This document shows positions 20,162-29,694 of a stretch of DNA of 64,000 nt, in pieces (positions within the stretch are counted from its first letter, which is position 1; each line of letters begins with the position of its first letter). The DNA is from an uncultured Clostridia bacterium. Lineage in GTDB: Bacteria > Bacillota > Clostridia > Christensenellales > Borkfalkiaceae. The position numbers were made by a program, and so were the translations under genes. The DNA is taken from assembly GCA_947629665.1 (NCBI GenBank), contig CANREJ010000004.1, positions 1 through 64,000 on the forward strand. Reading direction: 5' to 3'. A model generated the notes under the pieces. That model had not been told where the DNA came from and searched no databases. It was given only the letters and a program-made list of their open reading frames with translations.

Positions 20162-21502
20162 TTATCCAATCAAAAGCGTGTCCACGGGGTAACGCGTGTC
20201 GGGGTCTTTGCGCTTCTTTGCCAGCGCAAGCGCCAAGGTCAAAATGCCCACCCTGCCCGCGTACATCAACAGTATCAAAATTATGTGCGAGTAGGGCGAA
20301 AGCAGGGGCGTAAGGTTCATTGAAAGCCCCACGGTGCCCATTGCCGAAACGCACTCGTAGAGTACGGCTTTAAAGGTTACTTCGTCGCCGTGTTCTATCG
20401 CGCAAATGGCAAGCGTTGCAATAAGCACAAACATTAAGCAGGCGGCAAGAATGGCAAGCGCCTGCGAAAGCACCGAGTATTCGATGCGCTTTTTGCCTAT
20501 GTTTATATCGCGCACGCCGCGGAAAACGCCAACCATACCCATTATAATCACGGCGAAAGTGCCCACTTTTAGGCCGCCCGCGGTGGAGCCCGAACTTCCG
20601 CCTATAAACATGAGTATCACGGCAAGCAGGTAGCCGCTGTCCGAAAGGGTAGTGGGGTCTGTGGTATAGAAGCCCGCCGTCCTGGGCGAGGTTGCGTTAA
20701 AAAATGAAAGCAGGAGTTTTTGCCAGAAATTGTAGCCCGCATAGGAGGGATTGTTCCACTCGAATCCCAAAAACATAAACGTGGGCACAAGCAACAAAAG
20801 CCCGCTGGTAATCAAAATCACCTTTGTGTTGAGCTGGAATTTTTTAAAGCGGAAGCGGCAGGCAAGCACGTCTCCCCAAACGCAGAACCCCAGGCCGCCT
20901 ATAATAATCAAAAAGCAAATGGTAAGGCTCACAAGCGGGTCGGTTGCGTACTCTATGAGCGAAGTTGCGCCCAAAAGGTCAAACCCCGCGTTGCAAAAGG
21001 CGGAAACGGAGTGGAATACGCCGTAGTATATCCCCCGTCCCCAGCCGTAGTCGGGCACAAACCGCGCGCACAGCACCACTGCGCCCAAAAACTCGAACAT
21101 GGCGGAGCCTATAATTATTCTCTTGATGAGACTGCGTATATCCGAAAGTTTTTCGCCGCCCGCGCTCGTCATAAACGCCTTGCGGCTACCTATGCCCATA
21201 CCCCGTCTGAAAAGCAGGATTATGCTTGAAACAAAGGTCATAAATCCCAATCCGCCGAGCTGAATCAACAGCAAAATCACAATCTGCCCGTAAAGCGTCC
21301 AGTGCATGCCCGTGGCGTAGGGTGTGAGCCCCGTAACGCATGTTGCGCTCGTTGCCGTAAACAGCGCGCCTATGTAGTTTGTACTCTCGCCCTCCACGGT
21401 TGCAAAGGGAAGGACCAACAGCGCACTGCCTATCAATATTACAAATAAGTATCCCAGGGCAAGAAGTTGCCAGGTGGATATTTTTTTTCGTTTGCCTTTC
21501 AT
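20162..21502 (-). CDS. TrkH/KtrB-type K+ transporter
   Basis: 446 aa; ATCVTGLTPY, SAFCNAGFDLLG, GGSSGSTAGGLKVGT, TVGLSMNLTPLL selectivity-filter-like loops. Confidence 0.92.
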   Translation of the reverse strand: MKGKRKKISTWQLLALGYLFVILIGSALLVLPFATVEGESTNYIGALFTATSATCVTGLTPYATGMHWTLYGQIVILLLIQLGGLGFMTFVSSIILLFRRGMGIGSRKAFMTSAGGEKLSDIRSLIKRIIIGSAMFEFLGAVVLCARFVPDYGWGRGIYYGVFHSVSAFCNAGFDLLGATSLIEYATDPLVSLTICFLIIIGGLGFCVWGDVLACRFRFKKFQLNTKVILITSGLLLLVPTFMFLGFEWNNPSYAGYNFWQKLLLSFFNATSPRTAGFYTTDPTTLSDSGYLLAVILMFIGGSSGSTAGGLKVGTFAVIIMGMVGVFRGVRDINIGKKRIEYSVLSQALAILAACLMFVLIATLAICAIEHGDEVTFKAVLYECVSAMGTVGLSMNLTPLLSPYSHIILILLMYAGRVGILTLALALAKKRKDPDTRYPVDTLLIG

Positions 21503-21787
21503 AAAATACAGGTTGATTTTACCACCCTTTTAAAATCTTGTCAAGCGGGCGGCGGGCGCTGATAAAATAATAGTTATTTATATGAGCGTTGCACCTTTTG
21601 TGCGTTTGGCAGCATATGTTTTAATATCGCCCCGTAGCCGCCGCGGCACATATGCGCCGCGGTTAGAGTTCAGCGCCGCAAATATGTGTTGCGCCGCATA
21701 GGCCGCAAAAAACATATGCGTCAAAGGCAATGTATGGGGCAAAAGAGCAAAACTGCGCGACCGTGTGCGGTTTTACGGAGGTTTAAC

Positions 21788-23137
21788 ACGTCAAAATATT
21801 TTGGAACGGACGGCTTCCGCGGCGAAGCCGGCGTAACTATCACCGCCGAACACGCCTTCAAGTGCGGCAGGGTTCTCGGCTGGTACTTCGGGCCGAACAT
21901 GGGCAAAAAGTGCCGCGCCGTCATAGGCAAGGACACCCGCCTGTCCTCCTATATGCTGGAATATGCCCTCGCCGCGGGCATAACTTCTTCGGGCGGGGAC
22001 GCCTGTATACTGCATGTAACAACAACGCCGTCCGTGTCCTACATCACCCGTTGCGACGGCTTCGACTGCGGCGTAATGATTTCGGCAAGCCACAACGGTT
22101 ACCGCGACAACGGCATAAAACTGTTCAACGCGCAGGGCGAAAAGCTCTCCGGCGGGGTAATAACCCTTATGGAAAAGTATCTGGACGGCGATTTACAGCC
22201 ATTCGGCGGCGACATACCCCTTGCAAGCGGCAAGAGCGTCGGGCGCACGGTGGACTACGTTTCGGGCAGAAACCGCTATATAGGCCACCTCATTTCCCTG
22301 CCGACGTGTTCCTATAAGGGCTATAAAATAGGTTTGGACGCCGCCAACGGCAGCGCGTTCGGCATAGCCCGCTCGGTGTTTGACGCGCTGGGCGCAAAGA
22401 CGTATATCATAGGCGGCGACCCCAACGGCACCAACATAAACGGCGGCGTGGGCTCAACGCATATCGAGGCGTTGCAAAAACTTGTGCTGGATAACTCGCT
22501 GGACGTGGGCTTTGCCTTCGACGGCGACGCCGACCGCTGTATAGCCGTGAATTCCCGCGGGGAAGTGCTCACGGGCGACGAAATACTGTATATATGCGCC
22601 CTGTTTTTAAAGAGCCGCGGGGAACTCATAAACGACAAAACCGTATGCACGGTGATGAGCAACGGCGGGCTGATAAAAAGTTTAAAGGCGCACGGCATAA
22701 CCGCGGAGGTGTGCGGCGTGGGCGACGGCAACGTGTGCAACGCCATGCGGCAGTCGGGAGCGGTTCTGGGCGGGGAGCGCAGCGGCCATGTCGTGTTCTC
22801 CAAGTACGAAACCACGGGCGACGGCCTGCTCACCGCAATCATGCTCATGGAGGCTATAATCGCGCAAAACGGCAACCTGTATGCGCTTTTAAAGGGTTAT
22901 AGCCCCCTTGCGCAAATAAATTGCAACGTGCCCTGCACGGATAAAGTTGCGGCCATGCTTGGCGTTGCGGAGCTTGCCCGCAGTCTGGAAAAAACCCACG
23001 GCGTGCGCATAGTCGTCCGTCCGTCGGGCACCGAGCGCGTGATAAGGCTTATGGCGGAGGGCGAAAACACCGAAGAGTGCGCGCTCGCCTTAAAGGCCCT
23101 CAACCAAAAAATAATTTCAAATTGTTCGGGATTTTAA
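21788..23137 (+). CDS. glmM: Phosphoglucosamine mutase; probable non-AUG (ACG) start
   Basis: SKYFGTDGFRGEAG N-terminus, SASHNGYRDNGIK active site, DGDADRC metal loop, RPSGTERVIR. SD GGAGG (21777-21781) lies 6 nt before in-frame ACG at 21788. Track ORF starts at 21686. Confidence 0.88.
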   Translation, partial: TSKYFGTDGFRGEAGVTITAEHAFKCGRVLGWYFGPNMGKKCRAVIGKDTRLSSYMLEYALAAGITSSGGDACILHVTTTPSVSYITRCDGFDCGVMISASHNGYRDNGIKLFNAQGEKLSGGVITLMEKYLDGDLQPFGGDIPLASGKSVGRTVDYVSGRNRYIGHLISLPTCSYKGYKIGLDAANGSAFGIARSVFDALGAKTYIIGGDPNGTNINGGVGSTHIEALQKLVLDNSLDVGFAFDGDADRCIAVNSRGEVLTGDEILYICALFLKSRGELINDKTVCTVMSNGGLIKSLKAHGITAEVCGVGDGNVCNAMRQSGAVLGGERSGHVVFSKYETTGDGLLTAIMLMEAIIAQNGNLYALLKGYSPLAQINCNVPCTDKVAAMLGVAELARSLEKTHGVRIVVRPSGTERVIRLMAEGENTEECALALKALNQKIISNCSGF

Positions 23138-23155
23138 TTTTCGGAGGCTCGGTAT

Positions 23156-24916
23156 ATGTGCGGAATTATAGGCTATGCAGGCAGCGGAAACGCAGGTGAA
23201 ATTATATACGACGGGCTGTTAAAACTCGAATACCGCGGCTATGACTCGGCGGGTATAGCCGTGCTGGACGGCGGCAAGTGCGCCATAGTAAAGAGCGCGG
23301 GAAGAGTTAAAAAACTCAACACGTCCGCGCAATTACTCGGCGGAAGCATAGGCATAGGGCACACCCGCTGGGCCACCCACGGCAAGCCCGACGACGTAAA
23401 CGCCCACCCGCATGTCTGCGGAAAAATCGCGGTTGTGCACAACGGCGAAATAGAAAACTACGCCGAGCTTAAAAAATCGCTTATGGACGGCGGAGATAAG
23501 TTTTTGTCGCAGACGGACAGCGAAGTCATTCCCCACCTCATAAACAAGTTTTACTGCGGCGACCTGTTGGAGGCCGTAATAAAATGTGCAAGTATGCTCA
23601 AAGGTTCGTATGCGCTGTTGGCAATACGTGAGGGGAGCGGGGAGATAGTGGCGGCAAAAAACCGCTCGCCCGTAATTTTGGGCTTGGGCGAAAACTGCAA
23701 CTTCTGCGCCAGCGACGAGCCGGCCCTTGCCGGCAAATGTCCGCGGATATGCGTTTTGGAGGACGGCGATTTTGCCGTAATAACCAAGGATTCCGCCACC
23801 GTCTACAATTCAAAAAAACAAAAAATAAACCGCGCCGTTCTGCCCAATTCCGCCAAGGAACAGTCGCTGTCGCTCGGCGGCTATCCCCACTACATGATAA
23901 AGGAACTCTGGGAAGCCCCCGCGGCGGTAAAAAACACCGTTACGGCGTTCGGCGAGGTAAAAAACGCGGTATGTTCGGCAATTTGCGGGGCGGATAAAAT
24001 TATATTCACGGGTTGCGGCACGGCATATCACGCCGCCCTTTTGGGGAAAAGATATTTTGCGGAACTCGCCGGTATTCCCGCCGAGGCGGAATACGCTGGC
24101 GAGCTGAGGTACGATAAACTGTACGCCGGCAAAAATACCTGTCTGATTGCCGTAACGCAGAGCGGCGAAACGGCGGATACGGTAGAGGCGGCAATTCTGT
24201 GCAAAAAGTCGGGCGCAACCATTGCGGCGGTAACCAACAGCCCACATTCGGCAATAACCCGCACGGCGGACATAACGGTGCCCGTGTGCGCAGGCGCGGA
24301 AATATGCGTCGCCGCCACCAAGAGCTACTCGGCGCAAATCGCCGCACTGCTTTCCGCGGCCCTCGCCCTCTCGCAGAATACCGGGCTTGCCGAAGAGCTT
24401 TCCAACGCGCCCGCTTTAATCTCCCAAACTCTTCAAAACCTGGATATATACGCACTTGCCGAAATGTGCGCGCGTGCACGCGGGGTATATTTTATGGGTA
24501 GGGGAATAGATTACGCAGTTGCGTTGGAGGGCAGTTTAAAGTTAAAGGAAGTAAGTTATATCGCCGGCGGCGGCTATCCTTCGGGCGAACTCAAACACGG
24601 CCCGCTCGCCCTTATAGACGGTTCAACGCTGTCAATATTCATAATAACGGACGCCGCGCTTTCCCAAAAGAGCATGGAGGCGGTGGAACAAACGCTTTCA
24701 CGCGGGGGAATGGTTGCCGTAATAACAACATTGCCGCATGTGCACAAGCGTTTTGAACGCCGGGCGGAGGTGGTAACTCTGCCCGAATGTAATAAATATA
24801 TTGCGCCGCTTGCCGCGGCCTCCGCACTGCAATTTTTGGCATACAGGGTGGCGGTTATATTGAACAGGGACCCGGATAAACCGCGCAATCTTGCAAAGAG
24901 TGTTACGGTGGAATAG
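23156..24916 (+). CDS. glmS: Glutamine-fructose-6-phosphate aminotransferase (isomerizing)
   Basis: MCGIIGYAG N-terminal nucleophile Cys, two SIS domains, C-terminal KPRNLAKSVTVE. Confidence 0.97.
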   Translation: MCGIIGYAGSGNAGEIIYDGLLKLEYRGYDSAGIAVLDGGKCAIVKSAGRVKKLNTSAQLLGGSIGIGHTRWATHGKPDDVNAHPHVCGKIAVVHNGEIENYAELKKSLMDGGDKFLSQTDSEVIPHLINKFYCGDLLEAVIKCASMLKGSYALLAIREGSGEIVAAKNRSPVILGLGENCNFCASDEPALAGKCPRICVLEDGDFAVITKDSATVYNSKKQKINRAVLPNSAKEQSLSLGGYPHYMIKELWEAPAAVKNTVTAFGEVKNAVCSAICGADKIIFTGCGTAYHAALLGKRYFAELAGIPAEAEYAGELRYDKLYAGKNTCLIAVTQSGETADTVEAAILCKKSGATIAAVTNSPHSAITRTADITVPVCAGAEICVAATKSYSAQIAALLSAALALSQNTGLAEELSNAPALISQTLQNLDIYALAEMCARARGVYFMGRGIDYAVALEGSLKLKEVSYIAGGGYPSGELKHGPLALIDGSTLSIFIITDAALSQKSMEAVEQTLSRGGMVAVITTLPHVHKRFERRAEVVTLPECNKYIAPLAAASALQFLAYRVAVILNRDPDKPRNLAKSVTVE

Positions 24917-24939
24917 CTCCCGCGTGCTCCCGCGGCTCC

Positions 24940-25102
24940 CGCCAACGTGTTATAAACGGCGCAATACTGTGTCGCGTTTGCGCGCTCCTCGGTCATGTAC
25001 GTCTATGTACACTCCCGTCGTCGCTTACGCACGCTCCTTGCTCTGCTCGCTTCTAACCGCTTGCTAACTGCGTAATTACAAGTTACTCCGTAATTACAGC
25101 TG
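24940..25102. repeat. Module A, copy A2
   Basis: ccaacgtgttataaacggcgca...tgtacgtctatgtacactccc...gctccttgctctgctcgcttctaaccgcttgctaact; matches 29590-29630 and 29822-29937. Confidence 0.7.
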
Positions 25103-25148
25103 CCGCAATTTTAAAATATAAAACAAAAAAATTCACCACATAGCAAAC

Positions 25149-25172
25149 GCGGCGCGCCATTCGGCGCGCCGC
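25149..25172. repeat. GC-rich hairpin module B, copy B1
   Basis: GCGGCGCGCC-attc-GGCGCGCCGC; flanks tagcaaac...tacgtttgatttgt shared with 29980-30003. Confidence 0.8.
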
Positions 25173-25184
25173 TACGTTTGATTT

Positions 25185-25573
25185 GTAGTTAAGTAAGTCA
25201 AGTGAAAAAGTAATTAAGATACTCGGCCACGGCGACCCGCCGCCGATACGCCGTCCGTTTGACCTGCGCAAAACCTCGATTACCGCCAACGTAATAAAGA
25301 AACCCGGCCACGGCGACACGCTGCTACGTTTGAATAGTGATTTAGTATGTCAAGTGAAAAAGTAATTAAGAAACCTGGGTGCAGCGACTCGCTGCCGACC
25401 CGCTGCTACGTTTGAATAGTGATTTAGTAAGTCAAGTGAAAAAGTAATTAAGATACTCGGCCGCAGCGACCCGCTGCCGGCGACACGCCGTTAAGCGTTA
25501 CGCCCGCTTGACGAGCGGTAAAGTAAGTCAAGCAATTAAGCAATTAAGAAACCCAGGTCAAGCGTTACGCTTG
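25185..25573. repeat. Array of five AAGAAAC/AAGATAC-hairpin units (copies c-g)
   Basis: Hairpins at 25230-25242, 25311-25323, 25381-25395, 25463-25477, 25559-25573; 54-bp near-identical direct repeats start at 25321 and 25403. Confidence 0.75.
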
Positions 25574-26772
25574 CGGTAATGGGTTGCAAGCCCGCCGGAA
25601 GCTGTTTCGCGGTAATTGCCAAGTAAGTCCCTGCCCGTGGCGTACATTGTTTCAACAACCGTGTCAAAGGAAATTTTGCGCGAATCTGCCAAAAAATCGG
25701 CGAGCGAAAGCGCGTTTATGGCTCTCATGGCGGCAACGGCGTTGCGTTCTATGCACGGGATTTGTACAAGCCCGCCTATGGGGTCGCAGGTCAGGCCGAG
25801 GTGGTGTTCCATTGCCACTTCGGCGGCGTATTCGATTTGTCCAAGCCCCATTTCAAAAAGTTCCGCAAGCGCGGCGGCGGCCATACAGCACGCCGTGCCT
25901 ATTTCCGCCTGGCAGCCGCACTCCGCGCCGCTTATGGAGGCGTTTTGTTTTATAATATTGCCGATAAGCCCGCCCGTAGCCAACGCTTTAACGATTTCCC
26001 CGTCGGAAAACCCTCTTGTCTCCTGCATATATTTAAGCACGGCGGGCACAACCCCGCACGCCCCGCAGGTCGGCGCGGTAACTATAATCCCGCCGGAGGC
26101 GTTCTGCTCGCTCGTCGCAAAGGCGTAGGAGCAAACCAGCCTGTTTTCCCGCGTCTGCGCCGACTCGTCTATGTGCCGTTGGTGGTAAAGATATTGCGCC
26201 CTGCGCTCCGTTTCCAGCCCGCCCGGCAAAATTCCGGAACAGGTAAGCCCCTCGTGAATGGTAATTTTCATTCTCTCCCAAATTTTGGCGAGATATAAAA
26301 ATATATCCTTGCCTTCGCACTCCTCAACGTACTGCCAAAGCCTTATATCCTTTTTTTTGCAGTACTCGGCAATGTCAGTAAAGGTTGTAAGAGGATATAT
26401 GTCGGCAGGCGGAAACTTGTCGTCCTTTTCGTCGTCGAAAACTATGGTTCCGCCGCCCACGCTGTAAACTCTCTGTTTTGCAACCGTTTGCCCGCCCGAA
26501 ATCACCTCTATATCCATGGTGTTGGGGTGAACGTCGCAGGGCGTCTGCGCGTCGAATATCACCTCACATTCCAGCGGCGCGGCCGTTTTTACAATCACGT
26601 TGTCTGTGCCGTGCCCCTTGCCCGTCATTGCAAGCGAGCCGTATAACGTAACTTTAAATTTTTCGGCCTGCGGAAAGCGCTCCTTCATGGCCTTGACGGC
26701 GCGTTCGGGGCCTATCGTGTGAGAGCTGGAAGGCCCGCGCCCTATTTTGTAAAGTTCCCTCAAAGATTGCAT
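25558..26772 (-). CDS. sdaA: L-serine dehydratase, iron-sulfur type, single polypeptide
   Basis: GPSSSHTIGPERA, GHGTD, APTCGACGVVPAVL, CGCQAEIGTACCMAA, CDPIGGLVQIPCIERN. Confidence 0.93.
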   Translation of the reverse strand: MQSLRELYKIGRGPSSSHTIGPERAVKAMKERFPQAEKFKVTLYGSLAMTGKGHGTDNVIVKTAAPLECEVIFDAQTPCDVHPNTMDIEVISGGQTVAKQRVYSVGGGTIVFDDEKDDKFPPADIYPLTTFTDIAEYCKKKDIRLWQYVEECEGKDIFLYLAKIWERMKITIHEGLTCSGILPGGLETERRAQYLYHQRHIDESAQTRENRLVCSYAFATSEQNASGGIIVTAPTCGACGVVPAVLKYMQETRGFSDGEIVKALATGGLIGNIIKQNASISGAECGCQAEIGTACCMAAAALAELFEMGLGQIEYAAEVAMEHHLGLTCDPIGGLVQIPCIERNAVAAMRAINALSLADFLADSRKISFDTVVETMYATGRDLLGNYRETASGGLATHYRKRNA

Positions 26773-26783
26773 ATATATGCCCC

Positions 26784-27581
26784 TTATTCAAGATATTTTG
26801 CTTTGAGAATTTCTATTTCCTCTTGCGTTACGCCCAGTGCGGTAACCACGTAGTTTTCCACACTGCCGTATTCGCTCTCCAAAAAGTTCATTAAATTCAA
26901 TATATATTGGGGTCTGGGCAGCATTTGCGCAAACAGCAGTTTTTTAAAGCGTATGGCGCAGGGCGCGATTATAAGCGCAAACTTCTGCCAGTATCTGCGC
27001 CGTTTCTGGTAGGTATGGCTCAGCATATAGTCCTTTAAAATCTCTTCGCGCCCCACTCCCAGAACGGAAAGCAACAGCATAGTTATAATCCCCGTCCTGT
27101 CCGTTCCGGAATTGCAGTGGTAGAGTATACAGTTTTCCTCCGCCACAAACAAATCGAACACCGTTTTAAGTTTTTGGCGGGATTCTTCGTCCGTTACAAT
27201 AAACTTGTACATGGCGTGCATATAATTTTCGCTCTTGCCGAAGTCCCTTCTCACCCGCCTGCTCTGTATATACATTTCGGTGGACATGTGCCTTGCATGC
27301 GTAAGTTCGGGATAGGCGGTGGGGATAAGATATAGATATCTGTAACTAACCCCGCGCAAAAGGGTGGGCGGATGTTCGGCAATTTCGCGGTTGGAGCGCA
27401 AGTCCACTATGTTGTCTATATTGAGTTTTTCCAAAGCCTCAACCGTTTCGGGCGGAAGTTTGCTCAGCCTGCCGCTGCGTATCAGCTTACCGCTTTTCAC
27501 CTTTTTACCGTTTTGGGTAGGTATTCCGCCCAAATCGCGGATATTTTTGGTGTTTTTAAGTTTCATAAGCTCGTTTTGCAT
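26784..27581 (-). CDS. Tyrosine-protein phosphatase (DSP/PTP-like)
   Basis: NTKNIRDLGGIPT..., catalytic HCNSGTDRTG. Confidence 0.88.
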   Translation of the reverse strand: MQNELMKLKNTKNIRDLGGIPTQNGKKVKSGKLIRSGRLSKLPPETVEALEKLNIDNIVDLRSNREIAEHPPTLLRGVSYRYLYLIPTAYPELTHARHMSTEMYIQSRRVRRDFGKSENYMHAMYKFIVTDEESRQKLKTVFDLFVAEENCILYHCNSGTDRTGIITMLLLSVLGVGREEILKDYMLSHTYQKRRRYWQKFALIIAPCAIRFKKLLFAQMLPRPQYILNLMNFLESEYGSVENYVVTALGVTQEEIEILKAKYLE

Positions 27582-27693
27582 ACCATCATTTTAACAGAAA
27601 GCGGCCGTTTAGTCAATGATATTCCCAAAATAAAGTTTTTTAAAGTCGGCGGGCGGAATATCATATAACTGAACCATAATTGCGGAGGGGCAA

Positions 27694-28710
27694 TTGAACG
27701 CATACAAAGCCATAACCATATCCGCCGCGCTCTGCGTACTCATAATACTATCGGGCTTTTTTTCAGCCGCCGAAACGGCATTCACGGGTTTTTCGGCGGT
27801 TAGAATAAAACGCCTTGCAAAAACTTCCCGCCGCGCCCGCCTTGTGTTAAGGCTCAACCGGAATTACGGCGACGTTTTAACGACCCTTTTAATAGGCAAC
27901 AACGCCGTCAATATATTGGCGACGTCCCTTGCAACAACGCTGTTTTCCGCCGCGGTGGGCGAGGGCGGCATAACCATTTCAACGGTTGTAATGACCTTGC
28001 TCGTGCTTATATTCGGCGAAGTCTCCCCCAAAACTGTGGCCAAGGAGTTCCCCGAAGAGTTTGCAATGTTTGCCGCGCCCGCAATAAAGGTGTGCATGTG
28101 CGTATGTATGCCGCTGTGCAAGCTGTTCGCGCTGTGGAAAAAATTGCTTGCAAAAATCTTCCGCTTCAACAGAAAGAACGCCCGCATAACCGAGGAGGAG
28201 TTCGGCATAATCGTGTCGGACGTAGCGGCGGAGGGAGTGCTCCCGCGGGAGGAGGAGCGCATAATAATCAACGCCCTGCGCTATAAAAACCTTACGGCGG
28301 AATCGGTAATGGTTCCCGCCCAAAATGTTACATGTATCGAGATTTCCCAGAGTACAAAGGAAATTTTGCGGATATTCGGCGAGTCCAACTACTCCCGTGT
28401 GCCCGTAACTTCGGGCGGGCTTTGCAGGGTGCTGGGCATACTGTACAGGGCGGATTTTTACGAAATGCTTATAAGCGGCAGAAAGGATATTTTGCCCATT
28501 TTAAAACCCGCGTTCTACTGTAAGCCTTCCGATAACCTGGGCGCACTTCTCAAAACCATGCAGGGTGCGCGCAGGCACCTTGCAATCGTCGCCGACGGCT
28601 CGCGCGTGGAGGGGCTCATCACCGTGGAGGACATTTTGGCACAGCTCGTAGGCGAAATACAGGACAGGTACGACGTGGTTCCCGAACGCAAAACGCCTCC
28701 GCCGACATAA
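27694..28710 (+). CDS. DUF21/CBS-domain (HlyC/CorC-like) membrane protein
   Basis: SGFFSAAETAFTGFSAVRIKRLA, LIFGEVSPKTVAKEFPE, two CBS repeats; TTG start with gcggagg SD. Confidence 0.88.
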   Translation: MNAYKAITISAALCVLIILSGFFSAAETAFTGFSAVRIKRLAKTSRRARLVLRLNRNYGDVLTTLLIGNNAVNILATSLATTLFSAAVGEGGITISTVVMTLLVLIFGEVSPKTVAKEFPEEFAMFAAPAIKVCMCVCMPLCKLFALWKKLLAKIFRFNRKNARITEEEFGIIVSDVAAEGVLPREEERIIINALRYKNLTAESVMVPAQNVTCIEISQSTKEILRIFGESNYSRVPVTSGGLCRVLGILYRADFYEMLISGRKDILPILKPAFYCKPSDNLGALLKTMQGARRHLAIVADGSRVEGLITVEDILAQLVGEIQDRYDVVPERKTPPPT

Positions 28711-28720
28711 AAAACAGCTC

Positions 28721-28750
28721 TTGACAGTGCGGTTGCGCGTGTGCTATAAT
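28721..28750 (+). promoter_or_regulatory. Sigma70-type promoter for radC-like gene
   Basis: TTGACA-N18-TATAAT. Confidence 0.65.
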
Positions 28751-28781
28751 TCCACCTGTAATTTTTTACCGAGGTTTATAA

Positions 28782-29444
28782 ATGGAACACGACGGACACA
28801 GACAACGGATTTTGCAAAAGTTCAAAGCGGGCGACATAACGCAGGACCACGAGCTTTTGGAAATTTTGCTCTTCAACGCATATCCGCGCAAAAACACAAA
28901 CCCCGTCGCGCATACTCTCATGCAGACGTTCGGCACTTTAAAGGGCGTTTTCGAAGCGGACTACAACGATTTGGTGGCGATAGACGGCATAGGCGAGAGC
29001 GTTGCGCTGTACATAAAGTGCGTCGGCGCGTGCGCCCGTCCCGCCTATGCCTTTGACGCATACGAAAAGCACCTAAAAAACTACGGCGACTTTAAGGCGT
29101 TTGCCTCAATGCGGCTCCGCTCCAAAACGGAGGAGGTTCTGGAACTGTACTTTTTGGAAAAGAGCGGAAGAATAAAATATATCTATTCCCACTCTGCCGA
29201 CGATGAACACCGTGTAACCATAAGCAGGGGCACGGTTCCGTCGCTGGTGGCAACGGTTGCGCCGTTCGGGCTGGTAATAGCGCACAACCACTTAATGGGT
29301 TCGTCCGCGCCCTCATCCGCCGATGACGAATTTACGCAGGAAGTTGCCGAAGTATGCAGGCTGTACGGCGTAAAGCTCTACGACCACTGCATTTACGCGT
29401 CGGATAATGATGTGTATAGTTATTTTTTTACGGACAGGATTTGA
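28782..29444 (+). CDS. radC: RadC-like JAB-domain protein
   Basis: N-terminal HhH-like IDGIGESVALYIK and JAB motif AHNHLMGSSAPSSADDEFT. Confidence 0.85.
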   Translation: MEHDGHRQRILQKFKAGDITQDHELLEILLFNAYPRKNTNPVAHTLMQTFGTLKGVFEADYNDLVAIDGIGESVALYIKCVGACARPAYAFDAYEKHLKNYGDFKAFASMRLRSKTEEVLELYFLEKSGRIKYIYSHSADDEHRVTISRGTVPSLVATVAPFGLVIAHNHLMGSSAPSSADDEFTQEVAEVCRLYGVKLYDHCIYASDNDVYSYFFTDRI

Positions 29445-29465
29445 CGACGCGCCGAAACGCGCGTC

Positions 29466-29597
29466 GTTAGCTACCGAGCGTTGTGTATAAGGCGTCGTTC
29501 TGCTGTGTTGCGCTGCGGCAACTTTCAGTTACGTACGTTTTAGTACGCTCCTTCAAGTTATCCTCGCGCGCCTTGCATAACTCGCTTCTACCCACCG
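29466..29597. repeat. Module A, divergent copy A3
   Basis: ttacgtacgttttagtacgctcc...ctcgcttctacccaccgc. Confidence 0.5.
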
Positions 29598-29694
29598 CAA
29601 GCTCCCGCCAACGTGTTATAAGCTACGCTGTTCACAAAATTCTCGGCAGGCCGTGCCTGCGAATTTTCGTGATTTTGAGGGCTTCTCGCCCTCT

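Noticed and set aside
21541-21780. glmS ribozyme upstream of glmM-glmS
   Set aside because: Could not find the conserved core motifs; only generic hairpins. Left as a check rather than annotated.
25185-25573. CRISPR array
   Set aside because: Repeats are irregular in length and spacing, flanks rather than spacers are repeated, internal hairpin sequences vary, and no cas genes are nearby.
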